Shown: piece by piece, positions 1 through 6,064 of the stretch
Layout of the letters: each line of letters begins with the position of its first letter
Position numbering within the stretch: position 1 is the stretch's first letter
Notes under the pieces: model-generated
Told to the model about the DNA's origin: nothing
The model's input: the letters and a program-made list of their open reading frames with translations, nothing else
Databases searched by the model: none
Source: CAYWXV01 sp964462535
Lineage (GTDB): Bacteria; Bacteroidota; Ignavibacteria; OLB7
Direction of reading: 5' to 3'
NCBI GenBank assembly: GCA_964462535.1
Contig: CAYWXV010000111.1
Location: 1-6,064 of the forward strand
Length of the DNA: 6,064 bases
Program-made: the position numbers and the translations under genes

Positions 1-38
1 AAGATGGTTCACTTCGAGGAGTAGCCGATTCGCCCAGC

Positions 39-59
39 TGGCTTCGACAGGCTCAGCCA
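39..59. repeat. Imperfect palindrome of a dispersed-repeat type
   Basis: The arms TGGCT (39-43) and AGCCA (55-59) are perfect inverted copies around an 11-nt centre (44-54). The core reads CTTCGACAGGCTCAG. From memory, close variants such as TTCGACAAGCTCAGG occur many times in diverse bacterial genomes as short dispersed elements, usually between genes. Here it lies just downstream of a minus-strand gene and its right arm runs directly into the 8-bp tandem array. It could form a short hairpin in the 3' untranslated RNA of that gene, but it has no T-run, so a rho-independent terminator is not supported. Copy number in the genome cannot be seen from one window. Confidence 0.6.
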
Positions 60-132
60 CCCAGCCGCCCAGCCACCCAGCCACCCAGCCACCCAGCCAC
101 CCAGCCACCCAGCCGCCCAGCCGCCCAGCCGC
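53..132. repeat. 8-bp tandem repeat array (CCAGCCRC)
   Basis: Nine exact-length units fill 61-132, and a tenth unit at 53-60 differs only in its first base (T instead of C). Each unit is CCAGCCAC or CCAGCCGC. In order from 61 the variable base is G, A, A, A, A, A, G, G, G, so the A units form a block inside G units, as expected from slippage and local homogenisation. On the minus strand the unit reads GYGGCTGG. The array ends at 132 and the stop codon of the minus-strand gene begins at 135-133, so there is no spacer. The period of 8 is not a multiple of three, and the array is non-coding in the annotated frame. Confidence 0.9.
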
Positions 133-978
133 CTAGAACGAATACGCCGCACCTATCGTGAACGAATCGAAGACAAGAGGCGGGGGGCTGGTGAACGGCC
201 AGTTCATCTCCTTGCGACGCAGCTCGCTGATGGCGAACCGCACGGCGTTCGAGAGAATGAACGACGAAATCGGACCCGCAATCTTCGAGTTGGAGAATTT
301 GACGATTACGTTTCCCGCCAGATCCGCAAGGCCGCTCTGAATGATGCTCGAGAGGAACTCCTTGAACACCAGGTGTCGCGGAAACACGATGTTCCGTTCG
401 ATCCCAATGTTCGCGGAGAATCCCTCTGCTGAAATGATCTCCACTCCCGCCTCGATTGCCGACCCAAATCGTCGCGCGTCGATGTAATCAGAGAATATTC
501 CTCGGTCGACCGAATCGAGGAGCGCTGAATTCATATCGAGTTTCGTCCAGACGACTGCTGAGGAGGAGTAGGGGAGAATCATCCCCGCTTCGTTGACCCA
601 ACCGAACCCCCCGGCCGTGCGGAGTCCGAAGCGCGAGCTCTCAGAAGCAATGCCGTCGTCGTCTGTCACTGCAGCGCGTGACCCGTAGAAAAACGTGGAG
701 AGTCTGAGACCAGGAATGACGGTGCTGTCGGCCGTGGAGACCCATTGCGTGTTCCGCCACCCAAGATGCCCTTCCACAATACGGTTGTCGGCGTAGGCCC
801 CGACCACGTTCTTGTGAATCATCCTTCCAAATCCGTACATCCCTCGGATGGTGAACCCCGTGTCGATGGTACGAAGCGAAGCGGGTGGGGGAGGGTTGGT
901 GTGATTGCCGCGCTCCTGTCCGTTCGCCATCGTAATACTGGCGAGGAGAGCGACCAGAATGCTAGATAACGTTTTCAT
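133..978 (-). CDS. Hypothetical exported protein, probable outer-membrane or periplasmic
   Basis: This is a 281-residue protein that I do not recognise by family. Residues 1-20 look like a Sec signal peptide: MK, then a hydrophobic stretch to about residue 17, then Ala-Asn-Gly before Gln21 as a plausible cleavage site. A proline cluster (29-32) follows. The mature part alternates hydrophobic and polar residues and is rich in Gly and aromatics (about 40-100 and 115-145), as in beta-strands of outer-membrane proteins. The chain ends in Ala-Tyr-Ser-Phe; a terminal aromatic after a strand is typical of proteins inserted by the BAM machinery. A more helical, less barrel-like stretch (about 205-255) argues against a simple small porin. 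The start at 978 is preceded only by a weak AGG-containing site. It lies downstream of thpR on the same strand with a 141-bp gap, so it may have its own promoter. An exported protein is likely; its function is unknown. Confidence 0.75.
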   Translation of the reverse strand: MKTLSSILVALLASITMANGQERGNHTNPPPPASLRTIDTGFTIRGMYGFGRMIHKNVVGAYADNRIVEGHLGWRNTQWVSTADSTVIPGLRLSTFFYGSRAAVTDDDGIASESSRFGLRTAGGFGWVNEAGMILPYSSSAVVWTKLDMNSALLDSVDRGIFSDYIDARRFGSAIEAGVEIISAEGFSANIGIERNIVFPRHLVFKEFLSSIIQSGLADLAGNVIVKFSNSKIAGPISSFILSNAVRFAISELRRKEMNWPFTSPPPLVFDSFTIGAAYSF

Positions 979-1011
979 GGTGCCAACCTATTTGATTGCA
1001 CTGTCGAAGTC

Positions 1012-1027
1012 CATGAGAAGGCTCATG
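1012..1027. promoter_or_regulatory. Perfect 6-bp inverted repeat in leader of the exported-protein gene
   Basis: CATGAG (1012-1017) and CTCATG (1022-1027) are perfect inverted copies separated by AAGG. On the minus strand this lies about 34-49 nt upstream of the start codon at 978, between a possible -10 box and the gene. It could be an operator for a dimeric regulator or a small hairpin in the 5' untranslated RNA. The sequence alone cannot separate these, and a 6-bp dyad can arise by chance. Confidence 0.35.
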
Positions 1028-1042
1028 CTCACGACTGTCGGG

Positions 1043-1048
1043 ATTGTA
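1043..1048 (-). promoter_or_regulatory. Possible -10 box for the exported-protein gene
   Basis: Read on the minus strand, this is TACAAT, one mismatch from the sigma-70 consensus TATAAT, about 65 nt upstream of the start codon at 978. No convincing TTGACA-like -35 box is found at 16-18 bp spacing, so the promoter call is weak. The 141-bp gap after thpR makes a separate promoter reasonable. Confidence 0.3.
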
Positions 1049-1119
1049 GCAGGGAGTTATCTGCGGTCGGCGTTCGGTGCCGGCACGCTGGGGAATGCTG
1101 TGAGGAGTATGCACCACCG

Positions 1120-1710
1120 TCACGAATTCAACACGCGGTACTCGACGCCGCCCTGCGACATGAGGCTTTCCATCAGGAAGAGGTCGGTCACAGCAGAGAG
1201 AGGCGAACGGCACTCGCGCGTCGTGATATCATCGATCAGCGGGCGGAGGCCGGGAGAGGGGAAGGGGACGCGGGCGAGCGTGACGTGGGGACGCCACGGA
1301 CGCTGCTCGCGCGGCAGTCCGAGCGATTGCGCGTGGCGCTCTGTCGTTTCCTGAAGGCGCATCAGGCGTGCCCGCTCGTCATCCGTATCCGTCGAGACAC
1401 CGGCCCAAAGGATGCGGGGAGCCCTGAGCGATGGGAACGCACCCAGCCCGTCGCCCCGAACGTGGATCGGCCCTTCCGGAATTGCCCGCGAAATCTCCCC
1501 GGCCCGACGCACCTGTCGCTCATCCAGGTCGCCCAGGAAGCGGAGCGTGAGATGGACGTTTCGTCGTGGCGTCCAACGAACGTTGGCCCCATGAGACCGG
1601 AGTTCCAGCATGAGCCCATCGAGATAGTCCAGCACATCCGTTGAAAATCGGACAGCATAGAAGCAGCGGCGGAGGTGTGACACTCTTTGCGACGACTTGT
1701 ATGGGTTCAT
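1120..1710 (-). CDS. thpR: RNA 2',3'-cyclic phosphodiesterase ThpR (2H family)
   Basis: The 196-residue product belongs to the 2H phosphoesterase family (formerly LigT). Known members hydrolyse RNA 2',3'-cyclic phosphate ends to 2'-phosphate, and some show RNA ligase activity in vitro. Both family motifs are present: HLTL (His53, Thr55), inside an Arg-Trp-Thr-Pro...Phe-Leu-Gly-Asp context, and HVTL (His142, Thr144) after Pro-Trp-Arg-Pro. Two further family segments are seen: Pro-Arg-Ile-Leu-Trp-Ala-Gly near residue 98, and Met-Glu-Ser-Leu...Gly-Gly-Val-Glu-Tyr-Arg-Val-Leu at the C-terminus. Length is about normal for the family. I chose the ATG at 1710. An in-frame TTG at 1719 and a GTG at 1683 are alternatives, and none has a good ribosome site. 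The GTG would place the start closer to the conserved first strand (Cys-Phe-Tyr-Ala-Val). The gene diverges from the S8 peptidase gene at 1732. Expected to be cytosolic. Confidence 0.93.
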   Translation of the reverse strand: MNPYKSSQRVSHLRRCFYAVRFSTDVLDYLDGLMLELRSHGANVRWTPRRNVHLTLRFLGDLDERQVRRAGEISRAIPEGPIHVRGDGLGAFPSLRAPRILWAGVSTDTDDERARLMRLQETTERHAQSLGLPREQRPWRPHVTLARVPFPSPGLRPLIDDITTRECRSPLSAVTDLFLMESLMSQGGVEYRVLNS

Positions 1711-1731
1711 GCGCGACAAGTTAGGCCGAAC

Positions 1732-3225
1732 ATGAAACCTGCCGAACCACCTGGCTCACGCAAGGTCCGCGAGTACGTCGACCCGGCTTCAGCACACGCA
1801 TCGCCCCATGCAACCTCCGGTGACCACAAGCCCGAGCGGAGTTCGGGTGCCGAGACGTGCCCTGGATGTGGCGATAACGCGCACAAGGGTGTAACGCTGG
1901 GGGAATACCCGACCGCTCAGACCTCACTCCTCTCCACCTGGCTTGCGATGCGTCATCCTGGTCTTCCTGGTGACATCCGGTGGCATGAATCATGTCTCGA
2001 GGAAGAGGAACGACGCATGCAACGAGAGCAGATTCATGATGAGGATGGCGTCGCTTCATTCATCGATATTTCACTTAGCACAGAGCCGATCCTCCCGACG
2101 CCGATAAGAATGAGCGCCGATCTCCGTTTCACCGGACAGGGGGTAACGATGGCGTTCGTCGACAGCGGGTTCTGGCCACATGACGATCTCATCAACTCGG
2201 GGCACAGGATCATTGGATGGTACGACGCCGTTCGGGGGCGAGAGATCACGTCGGTCCGCCGGCGGCGCTTCGTCTCTCCGCGCGTCGAGATGTGGCATGG
2301 AACCATGGCGTCGTCCACGGCTGCAGGGAGTGGTGAGCTCTCAGGGGGTAGGTACCGCGGGATTGCCTGCGACGCCCGTCTGGTCCTGGTGTCGACCATG
2401 ACCAGGAAGTATCGCATCCAGACCCCGCAGGTGGTGCGCGCCCTCACATGGATCCGTGAGAACCAACACCGACTCGACATCCGCGTCGTGAATCTCTCGC
2501 TTGGTGTTGATGAGACTGCGGAGTCGCTTTCCCACCCTGTGATCGAGTTGGTCGAGGAACTCGTGGGTATGGGAGTGGTGGTCGTGGCGGCTTCAGGAAA
2601 CAATCCGGGCAATCCGATCAAGCCCCCAGGATCATCCCCGTCAGCGATAACGGTGGGCGGGTACAACGACAAGAATTCGATCGATTGGATGCGCCGCGAA
2701 ATGTGGCACAGCTCGTACATCCACACAATTGGTGGCGGGCCCAAGCCGGAGCTGCTTGGGCCATCCATCTTCATAGCCGCGCCGATACTCCCCAAAACGG
2801 CGGTGAAGCGTGAGGCGGAGATCCTGTTTGCAATGGCGGTCGCGGACGATGTGGAACTGAGTCGTTTGGTTCGGCTGGCTGGGAATGAGACCGGCGTTGC
2901 CAGGGAGCTGAAGGGCGCGAAAGGCCCGGTGCACATCCGCTCCATCGTGCTGGAAAGGATGCGAACGGAGAAACTGATCACTCCCGACTACAAACACGTT
3001 GACGGGACGTCGTTCTCGGCACCAATCGTCGCCTCGATTGCGGCACAAATACTCGAGGCGCGGCCCGAACTACGTCCGCACGAGGTAAAGGAAATCCTCT
3101 GCGAGACGGCGGTTCTGTTGAAGAATATTCCGCCCGAGGTTCAGGGATACGGCATCGTCAATCCGGAGGCAGCATTGGCAGTGGCTGTTGCGGGCGGAGC
3201 ACCGGAACGCCCATACGCCGAGTAA
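1732..3225 (+). CDS. Intracellular subtilisin-like (S8) serine peptidase with N-terminal Cys/His motif
   Basis: The 497-residue product carries a complete S8 catalytic set: Asp144 in AFVDSG, His189 in WHGT, oxyanion Asn290 in ASGNN, and Ser427 in GTSFSAP. It also has the usual VVNLSLG strand and a C-terminal GYGIVNPEAAL. No signal peptide or membrane segment is present, so it is probably cytosolic. Before the catalytic domain lies Cys43-x2-Cys46 ... His85-x2-Cys88, which could bind one zinc ion (inference). Between the KPEL motif (338-341) and GTS there are about 85 residues, longer than in typical subtilisins; much of this segment looks helical and charged. The ATG at 1732 is preceded by a weak AGG at 6-nt spacing. 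An in-frame TTG at 1687 would add 15 residues and overlap thpR, so it is less likely. The target is unknown; protein turnover or processing of one substrate are both possible. The next gene is 118 bp downstream on the same strand. Confidence 0.9.
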   Translation: MKPAEPPGSRKVREYVDPASAHASPHATSGDHKPERSSGAETCPGCGDNAHKGVTLGEYPTAQTSLLSTWLAMRHPGLPGDIRWHESCLEEEERRMQREQIHDEDGVASFIDISLSTEPILPTPIRMSADLRFTGQGVTMAFVDSGFWPHDDLINSGHRIIGWYDAVRGREITSVRRRRFVSPRVEMWHGTMASSTAAGSGELSGGRYRGIACDARLVLVSTMTRKYRIQTPQVVRALTWIRENQHRLDIRVVNLSLGVDETAESLSHPVIELVEELVGMGVVVVAASGNNPGNPIKPPGSSPSAITVGGYNDKNSIDWMRREMWHSSYIHTIGGGPKPELLGPSIFIAAPILPKTAVKREAEILFAMAVADDVELSRLVRLAGNETGVARELKGAKGPVHIRSIVLERMRTEKLITPDYKHVDGTSFSAPIVASIAAQILEARPELRPHEVKEILCETAVLLKNIPPEVQGYGIVNPEAALAVAVAGGAPERPYAE

Positions 3226-3226
3226 C

Positions 3227-3242
3227 GCACTGGACGCAGTGC
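3227..3242 (+). terminator. Stem-loop directly after the S8 peptidase stop codon
   Basis: GCACTG (3227-3232) and CAGTGC (3237-3242) form a perfect 6-bp stem with the loop GACG, starting two bases after the TAA stop. No T-run follows, so it is not a classical rho-independent terminator. It may protect the mRNA 3' end or weaken read-through. A second short stem, ACGGG/CCCGT (3251-3255 with 3266-3270), follows. Confidence 0.35.
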
Positions 3243-3278
3243 ACGCTCGCACGGGATGTGGTCAGCCCGTATCAGTAC

Positions 3279-3297
3279 GTAGTCACGCGCGTGCTAC
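3279..3297. promoter_or_regulatory. 19-nt dyad upstream of the M23 peptidase gene, operator-like
   Basis: GTAGTCACGCGCGTGCTAC contains the 10-bp palindrome CACGCGCGTG (3284-3293), flanked by GTAG (3279-3282) and CTAC (3294-3297), which also pair, with one unpaired T at 3283. It lies 47-65 nt before the start at 3344. The size and symmetry would suit a dimeric DNA-binding regulator, but no promoter boxes are recognisable beside it and nothing identifies a regulator. It could equally be an RNA stem in the S8-M23 spacer. Confidence 0.35.
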
Positions 3298-3333
3298 AGG
3301 ACATGTGTTACCGTCACCGCGTACCTACCCGCC

Positions 3334-3337
3334 GGAG
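3334..3337 (+). promoter_or_regulatory. Ribosome binding site GGAG deciding the M23 peptidase start
   Basis: GGAG is followed by six bases and then ATG at 3344. It supports this start over the much longer in-frame extension back to 3188, which would overlap the end of the S8 gene and would bury the hydrophobic anchor about 60 residues inside the protein. Confidence 0.7.
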
Positions 3338-3343
3338 CGATCG

Positions 3344-3865
3344 ATGAATCGACGTGCCGCTCCGATGCTCATGGTCCTTGCAACGCTTGGTGTGGCCGCT
3401 GTTGTCTGGCGTTTCGGATGCGCGCAGGACAATCGGTATGATGCGCTGCTCCGTGAACCATTTCCCCGTCGGCTCGTGGTACCCGTTTCAGGGGTTCGAC
3501 GTCGTGACCTCCGCGACACATGGGGAGCGGCTCGAGCGGGTGGACGCAAGCACGAGGGAATCGACATCTTCGCGAAGAAGGGAACGCCCATCGTCAGCGC
3601 CACACATGGAATTGTCGCGCGGGTCGGCACCGACCAGTTGGGGGGGAAGATCGTGACCGTGTACGGACCATCCGGTGCCGGTCACTACTACGCCCACCTG
3701 GATCGATATGGACGCTACAATCCAGGGGACAATATCAAGGCGGGCGACACAATCGGATTCGTCGGGAATACGGGTAACGCCCGCACGACACCACCGCATC
3801 TTCATTACGGTATCTATCGACGGGACAGCGGCGCGGTGAATCCGTATCCTCATTTGAAGCGGTAG
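3344..3865 (+). CDS. M23 family (LytM-type) metallopeptidase, membrane-anchored
   Basis: The 173-residue product is a small peptidoglycan endopeptidase-like protein. Residues 8-22 form a hydrophobic segment after a basic N-terminus (MNRRAA), so it is exported and probably held by a signal anchor. Cys26 follows the helix, but Arg-Phe-Gly before it is a poor lipobox. The LytM domain fills about residues 45-170. Its zinc and catalytic residues are all visible: His70 and Asp74 in HEGID, His118 in YYAHLD, and His152/His154 in PPHLHYGIY. The Gly-Asp-x-Ile-x-Ala-Gly-Asp-x-Ile-Gly and Gly-Asn-Thr-Gly turns match the family. Members with this set cut peptide cross-links in the cell wall, so an active enzyme in the periplasm is expected. 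There are no LysM, SH3 or coiled-coil modules. The gene lies 118 bp after the S8 gene on the same strand; a shared transcript is possible but not shown. It converges on the mannosidase gene 37 bp away. Confidence 0.92.
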   Translation: MNRRAAPMLMVLATLGVAAVVWRFGCAQDNRYDALLREPFPRRLVVPVSGVRRRDLRDTWGAARAGGRKHEGIDIFAKKGTPIVSATHGIVARVGTDQLGGKIVTVYGPSGAGHYYAHLDRYGRYNPGDNIKAGDTIGFVGNTGNARTTPPHLHYGIYRRDSGAVNPYPHLKR

Positions 3866-3902
3866 CGCGCCCAATAGCGCCCGCATTCGAGAACATCGTG
3901 TT

Positions 3903-6064
3903 TCACACGTTGTCCGTCGTCTTCTCCACCAGATCGACCTCAACTGTTGTTCCATCCCGCAGAAGAAACGTCCGCAGCTCAAAGGGTCTGATGGCAAATT
4001 CCCACGAGGCATCAGGCGGCGCGACGTGGACGGTTACATCGCATTCCATTCCAGCCGTTTCGTGTAGTCGCACGATCCAACCATCGTCATCCCAATGCCG
4101 TTTCAACACGACAGCTGCGACCGTCTCGGGCTCGACGCGCAGGCCAGTGTAGCTTGACGGGAGGGGGCGTTCTCCTCCGTCGTGTGCGGATTCGATGACA
4201 ATTGACGGAGGCGCGCAGAGGAGAGATGATTGTCTCGTGGCCTCCGCCATCCAGGTATGCCGGTTGACTCCGCCGATGACGTATCGAAAGCGCTGAACTC
4301 CCTGATCCAGATAATCCCGGTCTTCGTTCGCGTCCGGGGGATGTGGATCATGCGTGGCGTACGACGGCGAGCGGAGAATCGAGAGCATGAGACTGTTTCC
4401 ATCGGCGCTGTATCCGCTCTTCGCGTTGTCGGCAAGGAATAGCCCGTGGGGTTCTTCGCGCGCGTTGTCGATTATCGCACACCATCTCCCCTTCGGCCGC
4501 TCCGTTCCATCCGTTTCCTTTTCGACGACAGTGTAGGCTCCCTCTGCAACACTCTTCGGACTCTCCGCATCTACATCGAAGCGGAGTTTCAGCATCGTTT
4601 CTGTTTCTCCCCAGAAGAGCTTCACATCGACGCGAAGTACCTGCGAGTCGAGATCGAGTCGATAGTCCTGCTGCACCCATGAATGCGACCAGCGACTTCT
4701 GGCGCGGATCGTGGCGTACGTTGGCGTCGATTCCACCAGTCGAACATCTGCGCTTCCGAACGATCCGAGCACCTTGTCGAATCGCTCGACTCCGTGTCCC
4801 CACGTGTCTGTCCGATCCTCGATGGCAATCGGCAATGCAGAAACGCCACCCAGCAACTCACGCTTGTTAACGCGATCGTAGAAGCGCGCAATCCCCCCTG
4901 AGTCCGGATCGATCTCGACGCGAATGTGGTTGTTTTCGAGAAACGTCGGTCCTGCGTCAAGGTGACCCGAAGCCTTCGCACTGGACGGTGCGCCGTATTC
5001 GAGGCGATAGGTCCGCCATCCAAGTGGAGGAACGTCAGCAGGGAACGTGAAGGCGACGCGGTCGCGCCCAATTTTCCCGGAGGTATAGCCGACGCCAACG
5101 GGGAGCTCAAGTCCACGATCGTCCGTCAGTCGAAGATCAATCGGACGAGACCAGAGCGACTTGTCGATGTCGTGCCACAGTTCCGCAGTGATGTTTCCCT
5201 TGAATGCAAATGGGTGGGGATTGAAGACGATGACCGATTGACCTTGTCCCCGTGTGTCGATCTGTCGCGCGATCGTTCTGCGCGCCATGCGAGACGTTCG
5301 CGTCGCTATGGAGAGAGCTTCACCATATCCTGCTATCGCGTCGTCAAGGGCCTCACGTATTGCGACCCCACAGATGAGGTCATGGAATGCATTGAAGCAG
5401 ACCTGTTCCCAGGCTCGACGCAATTCCGTTTCCGGATATGAAGAGCGCACAAGCATGGTGGCAAGCGATCCCCATCGTTCAGCTTCCACAAGAGCGTGTT
5501 CGACTGTTCGATTGAGATGCTTGATGAGTGAATGCGCCGAATAGCATCCAGGGGCGTTTAGCTGCAGGTCGCCGCGCCATTCGGGGATGATGGTCTCATC
5601 CGGGAGCGACGCGAAGTAGCGATCGGGATCACTGAAGAGTAGGTGTGGTCCGCCGGCGTCATTATTGGATGCAATGATGTCGTTGATGTGCTCACGCGTC
5701 GGTCCGCCACCGTGATTACCGACGCCGTAGAAGAGCATCCAGCTGGAACCAAACTCGCTGAGACCCTGGGTCTCTCCAGTCAGCTCGCTTGGAGTCTCCA
5801 TCGCGCGCGTCAGATCGACACGCTTCTTCTGGATGGACGACTCGTACATGTTGTAGTGATAGGGGACCCGATAGGCAAGAACGGACGAGCCGTCGCGTGA
5901 GAACCAACGGACGAGAGGCGAAGGTAGTGGGAGCTCGGCCGGATCGGGTCGGCAGAACGCGTAGGCATCCATGCCAGCGCGAGCCAGGAGTTGCGGAAGC
6001 CCGGCGTCATGACCGAAGGCGTCGGGACTGTAGCCGGTACGTGCGATACGTCCGAATCGCTCCA
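3903..6064 (-). CDS. GH38 alpha-mannosidase (5' part beyond the window edge)
   Basis: The frame stays open from the stop at 3903-3905 to the right edge, giving 719 visible residues; the start codon is outside. The first visible residues contain GYSPDAFGH, where the Asp (codon 6023-6021) matches the GH38 nucleophile, which also binds zinc in characterised members. Further on come GVGNHGGGPT (about 113-122) and NAFHDLICG (about 224-232), whose His (codon 5384-5382) matches another zinc ligand. The catalytic and three-helix middle domains end near residue 250, and a long beta-rich C-terminal region (about 275-719) completes the usual architecture. The first zinc-binding His-x-Asp motif should lie upstream, off the window. 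Family enzymes release mannose from alpha-linked mannosides. Location cannot be judged without the N-terminus. No sugar transporter or regulator is adjacent. The in-frame ATG at 5972 is internal, not a start, because conserved catalytic sequence precedes it. Confidence 0.95.
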   Translation of the reverse strand, partial: ERFGRIARTGYSPDAFGHDAGLPQLLARAGMDAYAFCRPDPAELPLPSPLVRWFSRDGSSVLAYRVPYHYNMYESSIQKKRVDLTRAMETPSELTGETQGLSEFGSSWMLFYGVGNHGGGPTREHINDIIASNNDAGGPHLLFSDPDRYFASLPDETIIPEWRGDLQLNAPGCYSAHSLIKHLNRTVEHALVEAERWGSLATMLVRSSYPETELRRAWEQVCFNAFHDLICGVAIREALDDAIAGYGEALSIATRTSRMARRTIARQIDTRGQGQSVIVFNPHPFAFKGNITAELWHDIDKSLWSRPIDLRLTDDRGLELPVGVGYTSGKIGRDRVAFTFPADVPPLGWRTYRLEYGAPSSAKASGHLDAGPTFLENNHIRVEIDPDSGGIARFYDRVNKRELLGGVSALPIAIEDRTDTWGHGVERFDKVLGSFGSADVRLVESTPTYATIRARSRWSHSWVQQDYRLDLDSQVLRVDVKLFWGETETMLKLRFDVDAESPKSVAEGAYTVVEKETDGTERPKGRWCAIIDNAREEPHGLFLADNAKSGYSADGNSLMLSILRSPSYATHDPHPPDANEDRDYLDQGVQRFRYVIGGVNRHTWMAEATRQSSLLCAPPSIVIESAHDGGERPLPSSYTGLRVEPETVAAVVLKRHWDDDGWIVRLHETAGMECDVTVHVAPPDASWEFAIRPFELRTFLLRDGTTVEVDLVEKTTDNV

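Noticed and set aside
53..132. CRISPR array
   Set aside because: The units are 8 bp and directly adjacent, with no spacers and no cas genes, so this is a simple tandem repeat.
962..1213. 83-residue minus-strand reading frame between thpR and the exported-protein gene
   Set aside because: It overlaps the 3' end of thpR and the start of the next gene in another frame, has no recognisable motif or good ribosome site, and its sequence (Arg, Pro and His rich) looks like an out-of-frame translation.
905..1354. 149-residue plus-strand reading frame
   Set aside because: It is antisense to thpR and to the start of the exported-protein gene, is Arg/Ser rich and has no domain. The opposite strand has a clear 2H phosphoesterase.
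2034..2981. 315-residue minus-strand open frame
   Set aside because: It lies fully antisense to the S8 peptidase, whose catalytic motifs are unmistakable. Long antisense frames are common in GC-rich DNA, and this one is Ser/Arg/Thr rich without a fold signature.
3188..3343. In-frame N-terminal extension of the M23 peptidase
   Set aside because: It would overlap the S8 gene and bury the membrane anchor. The ATG at 3344 has GGAG at good spacing and gives a normal signal-anchor start.
3341..3352. TCGAT/ATCGA inverted repeat around the M23 start codon
   Set aside because: The arms are 5 bp with a 2-bp spacer, too tight for an RNA hairpin and likely by chance.
1732..3865. S8 plus M23 peptidases as a two-gene defence or toxin-export system
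   Set aside because: The S8 protein has no export signal while the M23 protein is exported, they are 118 bp apart with dyads between, and no effector, immunity or recognition gene is present. Shared function is not supported.
3866..3902. Possible bidirectional terminator between the convergent M23 and mannosidase genes
   Set aside because: Only a 4-bp GCGC/GCGC stem (3867-3870 with 3877-3880) is found, with no T-run on either strand.

Overview
The window looks like chromosomal DNA from a Gram-negative bacterium of moderately high GC content. One gene has the features of an outer-membrane or periplasmic protein (signal peptide, C-terminal Phe, amphipathic strands). Coding density is high and there are no phage or transposase genes. 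The taxon cannot be fixed from the sequence. Groups such as Gemmatimonadota, Acidobacteriota or deep Bacteroidota relatives would fit, but this is a guess.

Layout, left to right. Positions 1-132 are non-coding and hold an 8-bp tandem array fused to a short imperfect palindrome of a kind found dispersed in many bacterial genomes. The array stops exactly at the stop codon of a minus-strand gene for an exported, probably beta-rich protein of unknown function (133-978). A 141-bp leader (979-1119) with a perfect inverted repeat and a possible -10 box separates this gene from thpR (1120-1710, minus), a 2H-family RNA 2',3'-cyclic phosphodiesterase. Head to head with thpR, only about 21 bp away, is a plus-strand gene for a subtilisin-like (S8) serine peptidase (1732-3225). 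It has no export signal and carries a Cys/His pair arrangement near its N-terminus. A 118-bp gap rich in dyads leads to a plus-strand M23/LytM-type peptidase with an N-terminal membrane anchor (3344-3865). It converges on a minus-strand GH38 alpha-mannosidase gene (3903 to beyond the right edge), whose N-terminal part lies outside the window.

The genes do not form an obvious pathway. They cover RNA end metabolism (ThpR), cytosolic proteolysis (S8), cell-wall remodelling (M23), mannoside breakdown (GH38) and an envelope protein. No convincing new multi-gene system is visible. The items most worth a second look are the architecture of the S8 peptidase (putative zinc site plus an expanded segment before the catalytic Ser), the tandem array abutting a stop codon, and several intergenic dyads that could be regulatory.
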